Shown here piece after piece: positions 1 through 10,067 of a stretch of 64,000 nt of DNA. Position 1 is the stretch's first letter. Each line of letters opens with the position of its first letter. A program made the translations under genes and the position numbers. Source of the stretch: Hemicentrotus pulcherrimus (taxonomy: Eukaryota; Echinodermata; Echinoidea; Camarodonta; Strongylocentrotidae); NCBI GenBank assembly GCA_003118195.1, contig BEXV01000736.1, positions 27,412 through 91,411 on the forward strand, given 5' to 3'. The notes beneath the pieces are model-generated. The model searched no databases. It saw only the letters and a list, made by a program, of their open reading frames with translations, and was not told where the DNA came from.

Positions 1-48
1 ATTCATATATTTGGTAAATTTGTTTCTCTCATGGTCTGTGAGAGATAT

Positions 49-222
49 AGGGTAGTCCCATATACATCTTTCTGTGTATAGTGCTTGTAACTTTACGGAG
101 AATGGGCCAAATTTCTTATCATTTTGATGATTCCAGAACCTTGCAGATGATAGATGCTAGATGACCAACCTTTAGTGATAGATTCTACAACGTTTCTTTC
201 ACAATGCAATCGCATGACCATA
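49..222. repeat. dispersed repeat, copy 1
   Basis: This stretch is clearly alignable to 9373-9557 in the same orientation. Both share the run catctttctgtgta, a 'gggccaaattt' block and the ending ttcacaatgcaatcg. They differ by scattered substitutions and small indels, so they are old copies of one interspersed element. No terminal inverted repeat or coding capacity is visible and the family is not recognised. Confidence 0.7.
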
Positions 223-265
223 ACTGGTCTTCACCTTTAACACAAATGCAAGTCCACTACAACAG

Positions 266-760
266 CATGATATGACTCTGATTTGAAGTCAAAGAATGAT
301 AAGGTATCGGGAGAGTACAGCAGAATAACATATATCACTTTGATCAGATTTTAGAGTAGCAGATCTCCCTCTTGTGGTCAAAACAAAATAATTCAAATGC
401 ATTTATCTCCTCAGTAATCTTTTGTAGACCTGTATAAAGATTGAGTGACATAAAACGCTTTCACATGAGCAACTAAGCAAGAAATGTTAATATATAATAA
501 AAAATAACAACAAATAAAATAACATGATATGATTCTGTTTTATAGTTGAGAAACAATAAAGATTCAGGAGAGCCCAGCAGATATCACAATGAGCAGGTTT
601 TGGAGTAGCACAGCGCCCTCTGGTGTTTACAAAAAAGTTCACATGCATATCTCTTCAGTCAGCTAAAATAGCTGACTGAAGAATTGTAGATATGTTCAGT
701 ACCAGTAGTCAGATTGAGTGGCTTAAGATGTTTTCAGATAGGCAAGTTAGCAAGGAAATT
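266..760. repeat. degenerate direct duplication, about 220-240 bp unit
   Basis: The segments 266-485 and 522-760 align in the same direction. Both begin with catgatatga and contain 'gagagYacagcag' or its equivalent. They share a 'ttttRgagtagca' block, a 'cYctctgg/ttgtgg' block, and an end reading 'agattgagtg...ttcacatga/ttcagatag...caa'. The second copy carries an extra small hairpin around 658-680 (gtcagctaaaatagctgac). This looks like a two-unit tandem array inside an old repeat; the function is unknown. Confidence 0.55.
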
Positions 761-871
761 TGACTAAACTAAACATTTTGTGATAGTATGACTGCAGAAA
801 ATGATCACTTTTTTAGCGCTTGAGAAAATCATCTTTATCCTAAATATGAATAAGAATTCTTTTTCTACATA

Positions 872-1764
872 TACAGTGCGTATCAGAAAAAAACGAAAAC
901 GAGAATTATTGATGTTTTATCATAACTTAATCACATTTATAATTAATAAGTGATACATATTTGGAAAGCTTAGATCCTCTTTCATTTGATGCAACTCATC
1001 ATGATGCATATTTCAGGCATGAATGATTAAAATCAATTTGAAGAGAGGAAACCGAAAAGCCTCTTGGCGGGCGGTACCTGAATTTCAAAGAGAAAATAAA
1101 ATTTCTAGAAAATTTGGTTTCTGCCCTTTCATATGACACCTCAATCAGAAAAAATGAGCAAGGAATGACAAAGTTTTGTTTGATTAAAGTAGTGCTTGCA
1201 ATTCCATAATTTTATCAAACGAATTTGTTTTCAGTGGGTGCCTGCCGTAGCAACAAACAGAGTTGACAAATTAGACTTAACTCCATTTCGTTGACAATCA
1301 GCCTTAGAGACTTAATGCAAGGCTTATTGTAAACAAAAATTGTAAACAAAATGGAGTTAATTCTGTTGTCAATTCTGCATGTCGCTATGGCAGGCACCCA
1401 GTGACAACGAATTCGTTTTATAAAAGTATGGAAATGCAAGCACTACTTTAAACAAACAGAACTTTGTCATTCCTTGCTCATTTTTCCTGATTGAGGTGTC
1501 ATATGAAAGGGCAGGACCTAAACTTTCTAGAAATGTGATTTTCTCTTTCAAATTCAGATACCGTCTGCCAAATGACTTTTTGGTTCCCTCTCTTCAAATT
1601 CTTTTTAATCACTCATGCGTGAAATATGCATTGTATGAGTTGCAGCAAATGAAAGACGAGGATCTAAGCTTTCCAAATATGTGTCATTTAGTAATTAAAA
1701 ATATGACTATGTTATGATAAAACAACGAGAATTCTCGGTTTCGTTTTTTCTAGGACCCACTGTA
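872..1764. mobile_element. long foldback MITE with TA ends, Tc1/mariner-like
   Basis: The left half (872-1318) is an inverted copy of the right half (1319-1764). The termini read TACAGTGcGTatcAGAAAAA and, on the complementary strand, TACAGTGgGTcctAGAAAAA, flanked by TA as expected for Tc1/mariner-type insertion. Similarity continues through most of both arms, including the shared blocks catatttggaaagcttagat, ctttcatatgacacctcaat and gagcaaggaatgacaaagtt, and ends at a short central loop near 1318-1345. No transposase frame is present; the short ORFs in it are arm-derived. A non-autonomous palindromic element fits best. Confidence 0.85.
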
Positions 1765-1888
1765 TATACTATATAGATATTTTTCAATTAACATCAGTAG
1801 AAGAGGGGTACAAAAGTATTTTTTTGAACAAATTCTATGTCATTGCCATTATCATAACCCATTGACCCAGCTTCTTAGATTAATTGTG

Positions 1889-2163
1889 CAAAGGAAAATG
1901 TTACACGAAATGATGATTAGGCAATTGAAGTTACTGGGTCACATTACACGTAAAGAAGGCCTAAAGAATCTTGCTCTGACAGGGAAAATTGTGTAAAGGA
2001 GGAGTAGGGAAAGAAGGATGATACTTTGGATGGACAGTCTGCAGAAATTGTTAGAAGAGAGAGGAGTGAAAGAACTGGGAATGGAGCTAATAGAGAAGGC
2101 TAGGAGCCGAGTGTTGTGGAACAGCATGATCTACAAAATTAATCAATATCATAGACTGAATTA
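1889..2163 (+). pseudogene. LINE reverse-transcriptase ORF2 C-terminal fossil
   Basis: The plus-strand frame from 1889 reads LHEMMIRQLKLLGHITRKEG, then GKIV, a TAA stop near 1994, and continues in the same frame with RRSRERRMILWMDSLQKL and a final segment to a stop at 2161-2163. The order 'RQLKxLGHIxRKEGLxNLxLTGKI..(R/K)RxRxRxRxxxWMDSL' is the familiar tail of non-LTR retrotransposon (endonuclease/RT) proteins. It carries a premature stop and has no RT core upstream, so this is a dead 3' piece of the ORF. The family within the LINEs cannot be fixed from this short tail. Confidence 0.75.
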
Positions 2164-2353
2164 GACTTAAGTGAAATACTACCATGAAATAAAAAAAATG
2201 AAATGTTCTTTAATTTAGAAGATAAAGGAAACTTCATAGTCCTCCCTGGTGTGAAGTTTCCCTTTCCATATTCAACTCGTATCGTTCAGCTATTATATGT
2301 TAATGAGTCTTGTGCAAAGCTTTTTGCTTCAGGGTGCAGAAAGATAGAGTTTT

Positions 2354-3328
2354 TATGCCTCCGTTACGAAGTAGCCGGAGGCATTATGTTTTCGGGCTGT
2401 CCGTCGTACGTACGTCCGTCCGTACGTACGTCCGTCCGTACGTACGTCCCATTCTCGTGATCGCGTTATCTGAAGAACCGATTGATGGATTCCTGCCAAA
2501 CTTTGGTCATGTATGTATTTTGCAGAGCCGATGAACTGATTAGATTTGGGAGTCACGGGGTCAAAGGTCAAAGGTCACAGAGCTCATTATGTATGCAAAA
2601 ACAGCTCGTGATCGCGTTATCTCAAGAACCGATTGATGGATTCCTGCCAAACTTTGGTCATATATGTATCTTGCAGACTCGACGAACTGATTAGATTTTG
2701 GGGTCACGGGGTCAAGGGTCAAAGGTCACAGCGCTCATTATGTATGCAAAAACAGCTCGTGATAGCGTTATCTTAAGAACCGATTGATGGATTCCTGCCA
2801 AACTTTAGTCATGTATGTATCTTGCAGAGCCAATGAACTGATTAGATTTTGGGGGTCACAAGGTTAAAGGTCACAGGGCTCATTATGTATGCAAAAACAG
2901 CTTGTGATCGCGTTATCTCAAGAACCGATTGATGGATTCCTGCCAAACTTTGGTCATGTATGTTACTTGCAGAGCTGATGAAATTATTATATTTTGGGGT
3001 CATGAGCTCAAGGGAAAAGGTCATGTGGCTCATTAAGTATGCAAAAATAGCTTGTGATCGCATTATCATTAGAACTGACAGATGGATTACTATTTAACTC
3101 TGGACATCTTGCAGAGCCAATGAACTGAGTAGATTTTAGGGTCATGAAGTCAAAGATCAAAGGGCTATATATGTATATGAGAAATTGCTTGTAATCACGA
3201 TATTCTGAAAACCTGTTAATGGATTACGAATGAACTTGAATTTGAAAAATTTCTTCTGTTTTGAATTGTTAAATTGCTCTATGACGGAGGCATCATTTTC
3301 GACTGCGCGCAGTCGAAGTTCCATCTAG
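2354..3328 (+). mobile_element. non-autonomous Helitron-like element with tandem core
   Basis: The right end has a perfect hairpin CGACTGCGCGCAGTCG (3300-3315) followed ten bases later by CTAG (3325-3328) and then T. This is the hairpin-plus-CTRR end typical of Helitrons, which insert between A and T. The left end starts with a small hairpin around gcctccg...cggaggc (2357-2383), then a run of CGTACGTCCGTC motifs and the tandem core. The matching word 'cggaggcat' recurs at 3285-3293. Tandem cores between fixed flanks are known from Helitron-related 'pearl' elements of bivalves. The exact 5' TC terminus could not be located. Confidence 0.7.
2461..3240 (+). repeat. tandem core array, about 6 units of 137-151 bp
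   Basis: Units start at about 2461, 2612, 2763, 2908, 3058 and 3195 with 'tcgcgttatctNaagaaccg'. Spacing is 151, 151, 145, 150 and 137 bp. The first four are very similar; the last two are much more diverged. Each of the first two holds three AGGTCA-type half-sites one base apart (2558-2577 and 2709-2728), and the third holds an imperfect pair (2861-2873). Confidence 0.9.
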
Positions 3329-3416
3329 TTATTTTCTTTTCCCTTTCCCAGCTAGCATTATGAAGGATCTGCTCTGCATTATTTCTGCTTCTATTTCATT
3401 TTTTTTTGTTCTCCGT

Positions 3417-3830
3417 TCATGCTCTATTAGTGTTAAAATGACTCAGTAACATTGCTTCGGGTTCTGAGACAAAATCCTGGATTAAGCTCATGCTGCAATG
3501 ATAATTATAAACCTTTAGGTCAGTCAGAAATCCCATGAATTTTGCAAGCCAATCGCCTGTCTGATTATCAAGATATTTATTTATATTGGAAATTGAAATT
3601 TCATTTTTTGTTTTTCTAACCTTTTTTAATAACATTACAGTCTATTGAGGAAAGTGAGTATGGTAAAACCGGTCACTAAAAGATTTGCTTACTTTTTTGA
3701 GGCACTTTATGATCATTTTAAAGTGGAGTTTTTTCAAGGCTTCAATATTAAACCATATAACAGACACTGAAAACAAAGGGCCATGCATCTCAGATTTAAC
3801 ATATACCTTTAAGATAGGGTAATCCAGTAC
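3417..3830. mobile_element. rearranged copy of a foldback element
   Basis: 3455-3560 matches the reverse complement of about 51040-51145, while 3560-3810 matches 51175-51430 in direct orientation (shared: tctgattatcaagatattta, gagtatggtaaaa, aggcttcaatatta, atctcagattt). It is therefore a diverged member of the 50784-51453 foldback family with the loop in the other orientation. The 72- and 111-codon frames across it are not protein genes. Confidence 0.7.
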
Positions 3831-4640
3831 ATGTGTGGTTTTACAATATTCATTTCTCAGAGAAGGAAGAGAGAGGCGACTCAGCGGGAGTGATAAAGCT
3901 CTAGAAGCTTCAAAAAAGCTCTGGAATAAGTCAAAAGAGTCTCTTGTAAAATCTAAAATAGCAAGGCCCAAATACAAAACAAATCAAACATAAAGAAAAC
4001 TAATACCAAAAGCATAGGCATGAAAATCTCAAATCAACTTCAAGAGCAGGCTTTGAGTCGTGCTCTAAATCCAAACAAAAGTTTGTACTTTCAATGACAT
4101 ATTTGGTAGATTTACGTCATTAGTGCCTGGTATTTTTTGAAAGGTTAAAGAAATCCTCAGCCTAAGAAATAACTTCACTTAATAACGTGATGTACTATGT
4201 GAAGACGTTTATCACGTAAATGTAAATACAAAACAAAACAGTCCTTTAAAGATGTTAAATTTACGTCACAAACAAGTCGGTATATTTTGTTATAATTTAT
4301 CAGGTTTTTGTTTTATATCTGTTCGTTTTGATAACCAGATTTTTATAATCACAAAACACTATTTTCAAAGGTTAATGTTCACCTTTTTCTCTTCTTAAAC
4401 ATGTGTTATCCTTACACTTTATTTTTACCGTGCTGTACATGTCTTGGTAATCCCGATTTCAATATTCCATTATATTTTCCACGAATCCGCTCAATGATGC
4501 CAAATATCAAAGTGGTGGAGAGCGAGCAGAAAGTGTTTGTGTGAAATTAGATTTATAATTGAATTGCTGCTTCTGAAATGATAAGAAAACAATCTCATAG
4601 GCTTTTTAATTCTGCCTTGCTAATGGGAAATGAAAGGATG
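3831..4640. other. AT-rich DNA, nothing recognised
   Basis: No convincing ORF, splice-bounded frame, terminal inverted repeat or tandem array was seen here. Confidence 0.5.
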
Positions 4641-4664
4641 CCTTCCAAATGAGGCCATCTATTT

Positions 4665-4960
4665 GTGTTTCTTTTTCTATCTCGAGCACTCCCTGTTCTA
4701 TTTCATATTCTCTTTATCTCTGCCCCACCTCTGTCACTGTCTACCTATGCATCACTCTCTTTTTGTTTCCCCTCTCCCTGTGTCTCTCCCTTTCCCCTAT
4801 CTCTCACACTTTCTTTTGTTGTTCTCCCCTCTTTCCTCTTGTGTGAGTCTCTTTCTTTTTTTGATGTCTTCCTCTCCCAGCGTGTGCGTTTCCTTTCCTT
4901 TTTCATTCTTGTCTATGTGTCTCTCTTTTTTTGTTATCAATCTGTCTCTGTTGAGATATC
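4665..4960 (+). repeat. polypyrimidine (CT-rich) tract
   Basis: The plus strand is almost purely C and T with irregular ctctct, tttccc and ttctttt runs. This creates long Ser/Leu/Phe/Pro-only frames of 65-148 codons that are low-complexity artefacts. Confidence 0.85.
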
Positions 4961-5034
4961 GCCGAAATATCTGCGAGTTAATCCAACTCAACTATACCCC
5001 AGATATGAAATCTTTGATTTAAATGATGGTTCTA

Positions 5035-5430
5035 GGACACCTACCCCTGGATATCCACCACCCCGGATAACCACCCCCAGTCAACTACCCCTTAGGACAA
5101 CAACCCCTTAGGACAACTACCCCCTAGGGCAACCACCCTCTAGGACGACTACCCCTTGGGACAACTACCCCCCGGACAACTACCCCCCAGACAACTACCA
5201 CCTAGGATAACTACCCCCTAGGTAAACCACCCTCTAGGACGACTACCCCTTAGGACAACTACCCCTTAGGACAACTACCCCCTAGGGCAACCACCCTCTA
5301 GGACGACTACCCCCTGACAACTACCCCCGGACAACCACTCCCAGGGTAGTTGCCCTAGGGGGTAGTTGTCCTGGGGGGTAGTTGACTGGGGGTGGTTATC
5401 CAGGGGTGGATGTCCAGGGGATAGGTGTCC
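5035..5430. mobile_element. foldback element built from a 16-bp minisatellite
   Basis: The left end 'ggacacctacccctggatatccacc' style block and the right end (5370-5430) are inverted copies of each other. Between them lie about 17 degenerate copies of a 16-base unit, consensus aggacaactacccctt, which switch strand near 5340-5350. Terminal inverted repeats plus tandem subunits recall Drosophila FB and sea urchin TU foldback transposons, a structural analogy only. No flanking duplication is evident. Confidence 0.75.
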
Positions 5431-7625
5431 GGATACGGTGATTGATGTACCATACAGTTTATTACCGTTCTGTGTTATTATGTTAATTTTCTATTTTGTG
5501 AATTACTGACGTCTTGTTTGTAAACGACTGCAATTCAGCTAACAAGCCAAAAATTGTTTTGATTGCTGTTGTTCTTACAGGGATGCATTAGTAAGACTCC
5601 TAGACTTACATACAAAATTTGAAATCCAATGTCATACTTCGTTTTCTTGTAATGTTCTTTATTTCCTGAAAATGATATCGGTTGGATAGTTGAGGAAAAA
5701 AGTTTGAATATAATTCTACATCCTATCATGTCTATTAAAGAATGAACCAAATTAGGGGATCGTCATCGAGAGGTAAGCAGAAAAGAATGGGATTAATACG
5801 AAAACATACATATCTCATGTATGGATATGAACATACATGTATAGCGTTCAGGAGAAGAGTCCTGAACTTAACCGATTAAGTCCTGAAATAACTATCTGTT
5901 TCTCATCATGTTTGTGAGTTGAATTTGATTTTTTTTTGCTTCCACCATGATCTCTCCAAGTTTCCAAGTTACTTACGCTATTTCAATTAAACGTGTACAT
6001 GTTGGGTGTATTTGACTTGTGTGTATCCAATATTGAGAGTTTAGAGATGTTTTAGTATTGACCCTTGACCCTACATTCCAGATATGAGTTCTATACTTAT
6101 GGAGAGTAATCTGTGATAATTTGATAATTAGAACATTTATTGATTCTTGTCCACAAATATGGAAACACGATTTTCTTCAGCATTGATAGGCAACACAAGA
6201 AATCAAGACCGAAAAATATAGTACACTAGAAACAAGTTTATTCATACATATAACCAAACCAATGTCATAAGTTCACATAACAAGTGGAATGTAACTCTAT
6301 TTTGTCCTTCTCAAACTTCTTTCCTCATTAAAATATTTCGCTACTACTCTTTCTTCTTTTCCTCCCTTTTCTTGTTATATTTATAATTTATATCATTTAG
6401 TGTATTTATGTTTTATTTTATATTTTTACATCCTCTACAGCCCTTGAATACATCTGTATCTTATACCTGTAGTTTAATTCATGTCTATTCTAAGAGGTAT
6501 CCTCAGATAACAAGTTTATATTAAGATTCCTCTCCCGTTTCTTCGATCTTCCATACGCGACGTCTTTAATCTTTTGAGCAGTGGCTCATCTGTTATCTGT
6601 ATCTGAATAATGCTCATTAGTCTAACCTACGCTGTAATTAAAAGAGCAAGAGACAAAGAAATCCACAGTCATTATTTGTTTTCCCACCTTCTACCAATAT
6701 CCAATTAAAAGTGTAGGTTGGCAGCGATGCCCCCTTTTTTTCAGCGACGAGAAAATACATTTATCTTAATACAAATGTGCATATAAGGAGGAATCCGTGG
6801 GGGTTGATATGATCAAGTTTCTCTTCTTTTATATATAGGTTAAGGTTAATACATGTACATGTATATCGGGATGTATACAAAGACAGTTATCGAATGCAAA
6901 ATACATCAATTCTATGCCTGCGAGGTATATGGAGTCTTAGAACTTCCCACGCACCAGGCTCAAGTACACAAGTTTTGATATGAAATATTTAAAAATGTTT
7001 ATGAACTTTTGAGTAAATTTAATGGAATCTTGAAAACTTGAAATAATGCCTTAAGCATGTTAAGGACGACAATGATAGCAATTACCATCGAAGTGGACGC
7101 GGTAACTCCATTGTGTTGGCTAATAATGTAGCAATTATATTTCTACTATACTACCAAATCAAATTTCACTTGTCCTATATAAGAAAATGGTTATATAAGT
7201 TGCAGTATTGAGAATCCTTCTGAATCCACTGTTAACTGTATATCTTTTAAAAATGAACAATTTTCCATTCATGAATTGGTGTTTTTTTAAAGGGTGCGAA
7301 AACAAACTTCAAGTCTGTTCTGTTCGGCATAATTTTCATTTGCAAAACGGTCAAGATGATATTTATTACCCTTTTTGCCCCTTACCAAAGCTCACTTTTG
7401 CATTATTTCAGCTTAAGAAAGTCAAACCCTCTCACACTTTCTTAATCTTCACATTCTACCACGTGGACATGCAACACTACACGGTATATCACATTTTATA
7501 TATCTACTTTGATACATTATCACCCAATCATTCTATTAGACACACTTCACCCCCATCACTACGCAGAAGCATCAGTCGGTATTCTCTCACTCACTATTTT
7601 GGACTTTGTTTCTTCTCTCTCTCAT
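5431..7625. other. AT-rich DNA, nothing recognised
   Basis: There are short T-rich stretches (6340-6420) and a small acatgtacatgta palindrome (6852-6864). An open frame of 150 codons (7208-7660) is Leu/Phe/Tyr-rich, runs into the next transposon fragment and matches no family that I recognise; I do not call it a gene. Confidence 0.45.
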
Positions 7626-7704
7626 TAGGGACTTTTAGATTTGCACGTCGACAGCTTTGACTACAACGTGTGACGTCATTTTAAGGCACTGCGCATGCGT
7701 CATT
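7626..7704 (+). mobile_element. left-end fragment of GGGACTTTTAGATT MITE
   Basis: It starts with TA + GGGACTTTTAGATTTGCACG and matches 8201-8278 almost base for base through a perfect CRE palindrome TGACGTCA (7671-7678) and the NRF-1-like GCGCATGCGT. After about 7700 the match stops, so only the left end remains. Confidence 0.8.
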
Positions 7705-7867
7705 GAGAACGCCCATAGATTTGGCCAAAAGCCGTTCTGGATTTCGGTACCTCAGCGGTCACCCCGCTGTTTCTATAGTAGCTTCCCAATTTTGCACACG
7801 AACCGCAGAATCCCCGTCCGCATTGAGCTTGCAAAAAAATCCTTGCAACAACTATGCAGTTTGGATT

Positions 7868-7990
7868 CTGTCTATTGAAATACTATTATTCTTATCAGGT
7901 GAATGAAATAATTTCTATCGAGGCAATTCACAAAGACGTATGCATTAAAATGTAATTACATTACGAAAATTGCCTATTTGCATTGCGTTG
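7868..7990 (+). repeat. modular repeat, copy 1
   Basis: Contains 'tctattgaaatactattatt', 'caggtgaatgaaataatt' and 'cacaaagacgtatgcatt', followed by 'attacattacgaaaattgcc'. The same module recurs at 8944-9024, 9117-9196, 10068-10215 (reverse) and 10282-10402. Confidence 0.75.
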
Positions 7991-8127
7991 CAATACCAAC
8001 GTTTTATACGAACGCGTTTACCGACAAGCGAAACTGCCTATTGTAACGAGGGCAGTCTGTGTGCGAGTAATCATGAGTGCTCCTGCGTCGTAGAAGGGCC
8101 GTCGGTCGCTGAGTGAAAACTCGCTAA

Positions 8128-8200
8128 TAGGGACTTTTAGATTTATACGACGTTAACGTGGACCGCCACGTGTGACATCCTGTGTGACAACGTGTGTCAT
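8128..8200 (+). mobile_element. second left-end fragment of GGGACTTTTAGATT MITE
   Basis: Begins TA + GGGACTTTTAGATTTATACG and ends where the complete copy at 8201 begins. It is diverged from the neighbouring copies beyond the first 15 bases but keeps a 'cgtgtgac' block. Together with 7626 and 8201 it gives three left ends for one right end. Confidence 0.65.
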
Positions 8201-8702
8201 TAGGGACTTTTAGATTTGCACGTCAACAGCTTTGACTGCAACGTGTGACGTCATTTTAAGGCACTGCGCAAGCGTCACGTTGTCTCAGTCGGCGATCGAG
8301 AATGTGTCAACCTTGATTTGTCTAAATCTAGTACGGTACTAGTATATGCCGCGTGCGCATAAAATATACAGTTCCTCAGGTAGACAAAGGAACACCCCTT
8401 CCCTGCTATTATGTAAAAATGTGTAGAACTGGTGTCACATGCATATTCACCTGTCCTACACATTTTTACATAGCAGTGAAGGGATGTTCTTTCGTCTACC
8501 ACAGCAATTGTTCAGGGTAAAATGAGGAACTGTATTCTTTCTTTGTCCGTCATGTTTATAGTGTTATTCCTGTATGCACGTATATCGTCGAGTGCAATCT
8601 AAAAGATTTCTAATTGTAGTCAACATGGGCAGTGGAGTACGTTGACACGCATGATCAGTCGGCGTTCGTCGTGTTCTCGTCCACTCAATCTTAAAGTCCC
8701 TA
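8201..8702 (+). mobile_element. complete GGGACTTTTAGATT MITE, copy A1
   Basis: Bounded by TA dinucleotides (8201-8202, 8701-8702), with ends GGGACTTTTAGATT and, inverted, AATCTTAAAGTCCC. The body matches 17684-18163 over nearly its full length. It holds a perfect CRE TGACGTCA (8246-8253), a long inner palindrome (8365-8535) and no coding frame. TA flanks suggest mobilisation by a Tc1/mariner-like transposase, but the superfamily is not proven. Confidence 0.85.
8365..8535. repeat. inner palindrome conserved in the MITE family
   Basis: 'acagttcctca' at the left end is the inverse of 'tgaggaactgt' at the right. Further inward, ggtagacaaaggaac pairs with gttctttcgtctacc, and atgtaaaaatgtgtag pairs with ctacacatttttacat. 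The tip is about 13 nt. The equivalent hairpin is kept at 17808-17980 in the second copy, with compensating and non-compensating changes. Confidence 0.8.
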
Positions 8703-8943
8703 TTGGTGTTTTCAAGACATCAGTTGAATTGAATCTTGTTTATGAAAGGTTAAACTGCCATAATCTTTAAAAAAAAAAAAAATCGAGTTTCATGGATTGT
8801 AATATTTTTCTTCTCCATCCTCCTTCAATAGACTCGAAAGTCACTTAAATGTTTGATATTATTTGTTTAAATATCAAAGCTATCCACCAAGAGGATGAAA
8901 GGGGCAAATGAAAAATATGAAAGAATGTACCGATCACTGCATA

Positions 8944-9196
8944 CTGACTATTGAAATACAATTATTTGTAACAGGTGAATAAAATAATTTGTTTCAAGGC
9001 ACTTCACAAAGACGTATGCGTTAATCCTTTTTTTTTTCTTTTTTTGCTTGGGGGGGGGGGGCATATAGGTAAAAGTACACGTGTACTTGAAATATAAACC
9101 TGAAAGGGGCAATTGAATACTGACTATTGAAATACAATTATTCGTAACAGGTGAATAAAATAATTTGTATCAACTATCAAGGCACTTCTTAAAGAT
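8944..9196 (+). repeat. modular repeat, copies 2 and 3
   Basis: Two direct copies of 'attgaaatacaattatt' + 'aacaggtgaataaaataatt' at 8951 and 9124 are separated by a poly-T/poly-G tract (9029-9060) and the 16-base palindrome AAGTACACGTGTACTT near 9070-9085. That palindrome occurs again near 9603-9618. Confidence 0.7.
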
Positions 9197-9372
9197 AAAG
9201 GTGAGGTCTGGTTTTTTTTTAAATCTTACAAAATCAAACGAAACTTACTCTGAGTGTTGAAGGTTACAAATAAGTGTCATTTGCCAAATAATTTTGGTAG
9301 AAAAAGTATACTGGCCGAGTAATGAGCATAGAAATATTAGGAAATCAAGGCTAGTAGACCCGACACCATTTG

Positions 9373-9557
9373 TGTAGTCCCGTATACATCTTTCTGTGTA
9401 CAGTGCTTGTTACTTTACCAAGACTGGGCCAAATTTATTATGATTTTAATGACTCCAGAACTTTGCAGTACACACCAATACTTACATGCTACATGATCAA
9501 CTTTTTCTGATCCATTCCACACCTTTCCTTTCACAATGCAATCGGATGAACAGAACT
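9373..9557. repeat. dispersed repeat, copy 2
   Basis: Same family and orientation as 49-222; see that entry for the shared blocks. Confidence 0.7.
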
Positions 9558-9722
9558 CATGCGTTAAATTTTGTTACATTACAATAATGGTCTAATAGGA
9601 AAAAGTACACGTGTACTTGAAATATGTACTTGAAAGGGGCAATTGAAGAAGATGAAATGAGGCACCAATCAACTGGCCATCTTCACTCTGCTCTTGACAG
9701 TATACTTGAGAAGAGTAATTAT

Positions 9723-10065
9723 GTAGTGGTCGAGTGGTTTAAGGCGCTTGACTAGAGATGCGAAGGTCGAGGGTTTGAATCCCGACACGGCACTAATATC
9801 CATTGGCAAGATATTAACCTGCACTTGCTACTCTCCACCCAGGTGTCAAATGGGTACCCGGTAGGATGCGGCCGTCATTGTTGGTCAAATACCTTGTGAG
9901 CGTCAAGTAACGCCCGGCTGGAATGCTCCCCAGGGAGTGGAGATTGTGCACACAGCGTGTGCGGGCAAGCATTGAATCCAATGACCGGGGTAATAGTATA
10001 TTTGTAAAGCGCTTAGAGACATTTGTATTAAGCGCTTTATAAAAATTAGATATTATTATTATTTT
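9723..10065 (+). mobile_element. full-length tRNA-derived SINE
   Basis: The head is tRNA-like with an A-box-like 'tggtcgagtggtttaagg' and a B-box GGGTTTGAATCCC (about 9770-9782). A unique body (including 'tggaatgctccccagggagt') follows, and the 3' tail carries AAAGCGCTTAGAG and AAGCGCTTTAT before (att)n. It is RNA polymerase III-type and non-coding. Truncated relatives lie at 12187, 19120, 19863 and 44516 and as tail- or head-only pieces elsewhere. The 200-codon minus frame over it is spurious. Confidence 0.88.
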
Positions 10066-10067
10066 GT

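Noticed and set aside
2461..3240. CRISPR-like array
   Set aside because: The units are contiguous tandem copies of about 150 bp without unique spacers, inside a eukaryotic Helitron-like element.
3642..3977. 111-codon minus-strand frame
   Set aside because: It largely overlaps a copy of the foldback element family seen at 50784-51453.
4630..5111. 130- and 148-codon open frames
   Set aside because: Low-complexity CT-rich DNA followed by a minisatellite; overlapping frames are all Ser/Leu/Phe/Pro.
7208..7660. 150-codon plus-strand open frame
   Set aside because: Leu/Phe/Tyr/Ser-rich AT-driven composition, and it runs into a transposon left end.
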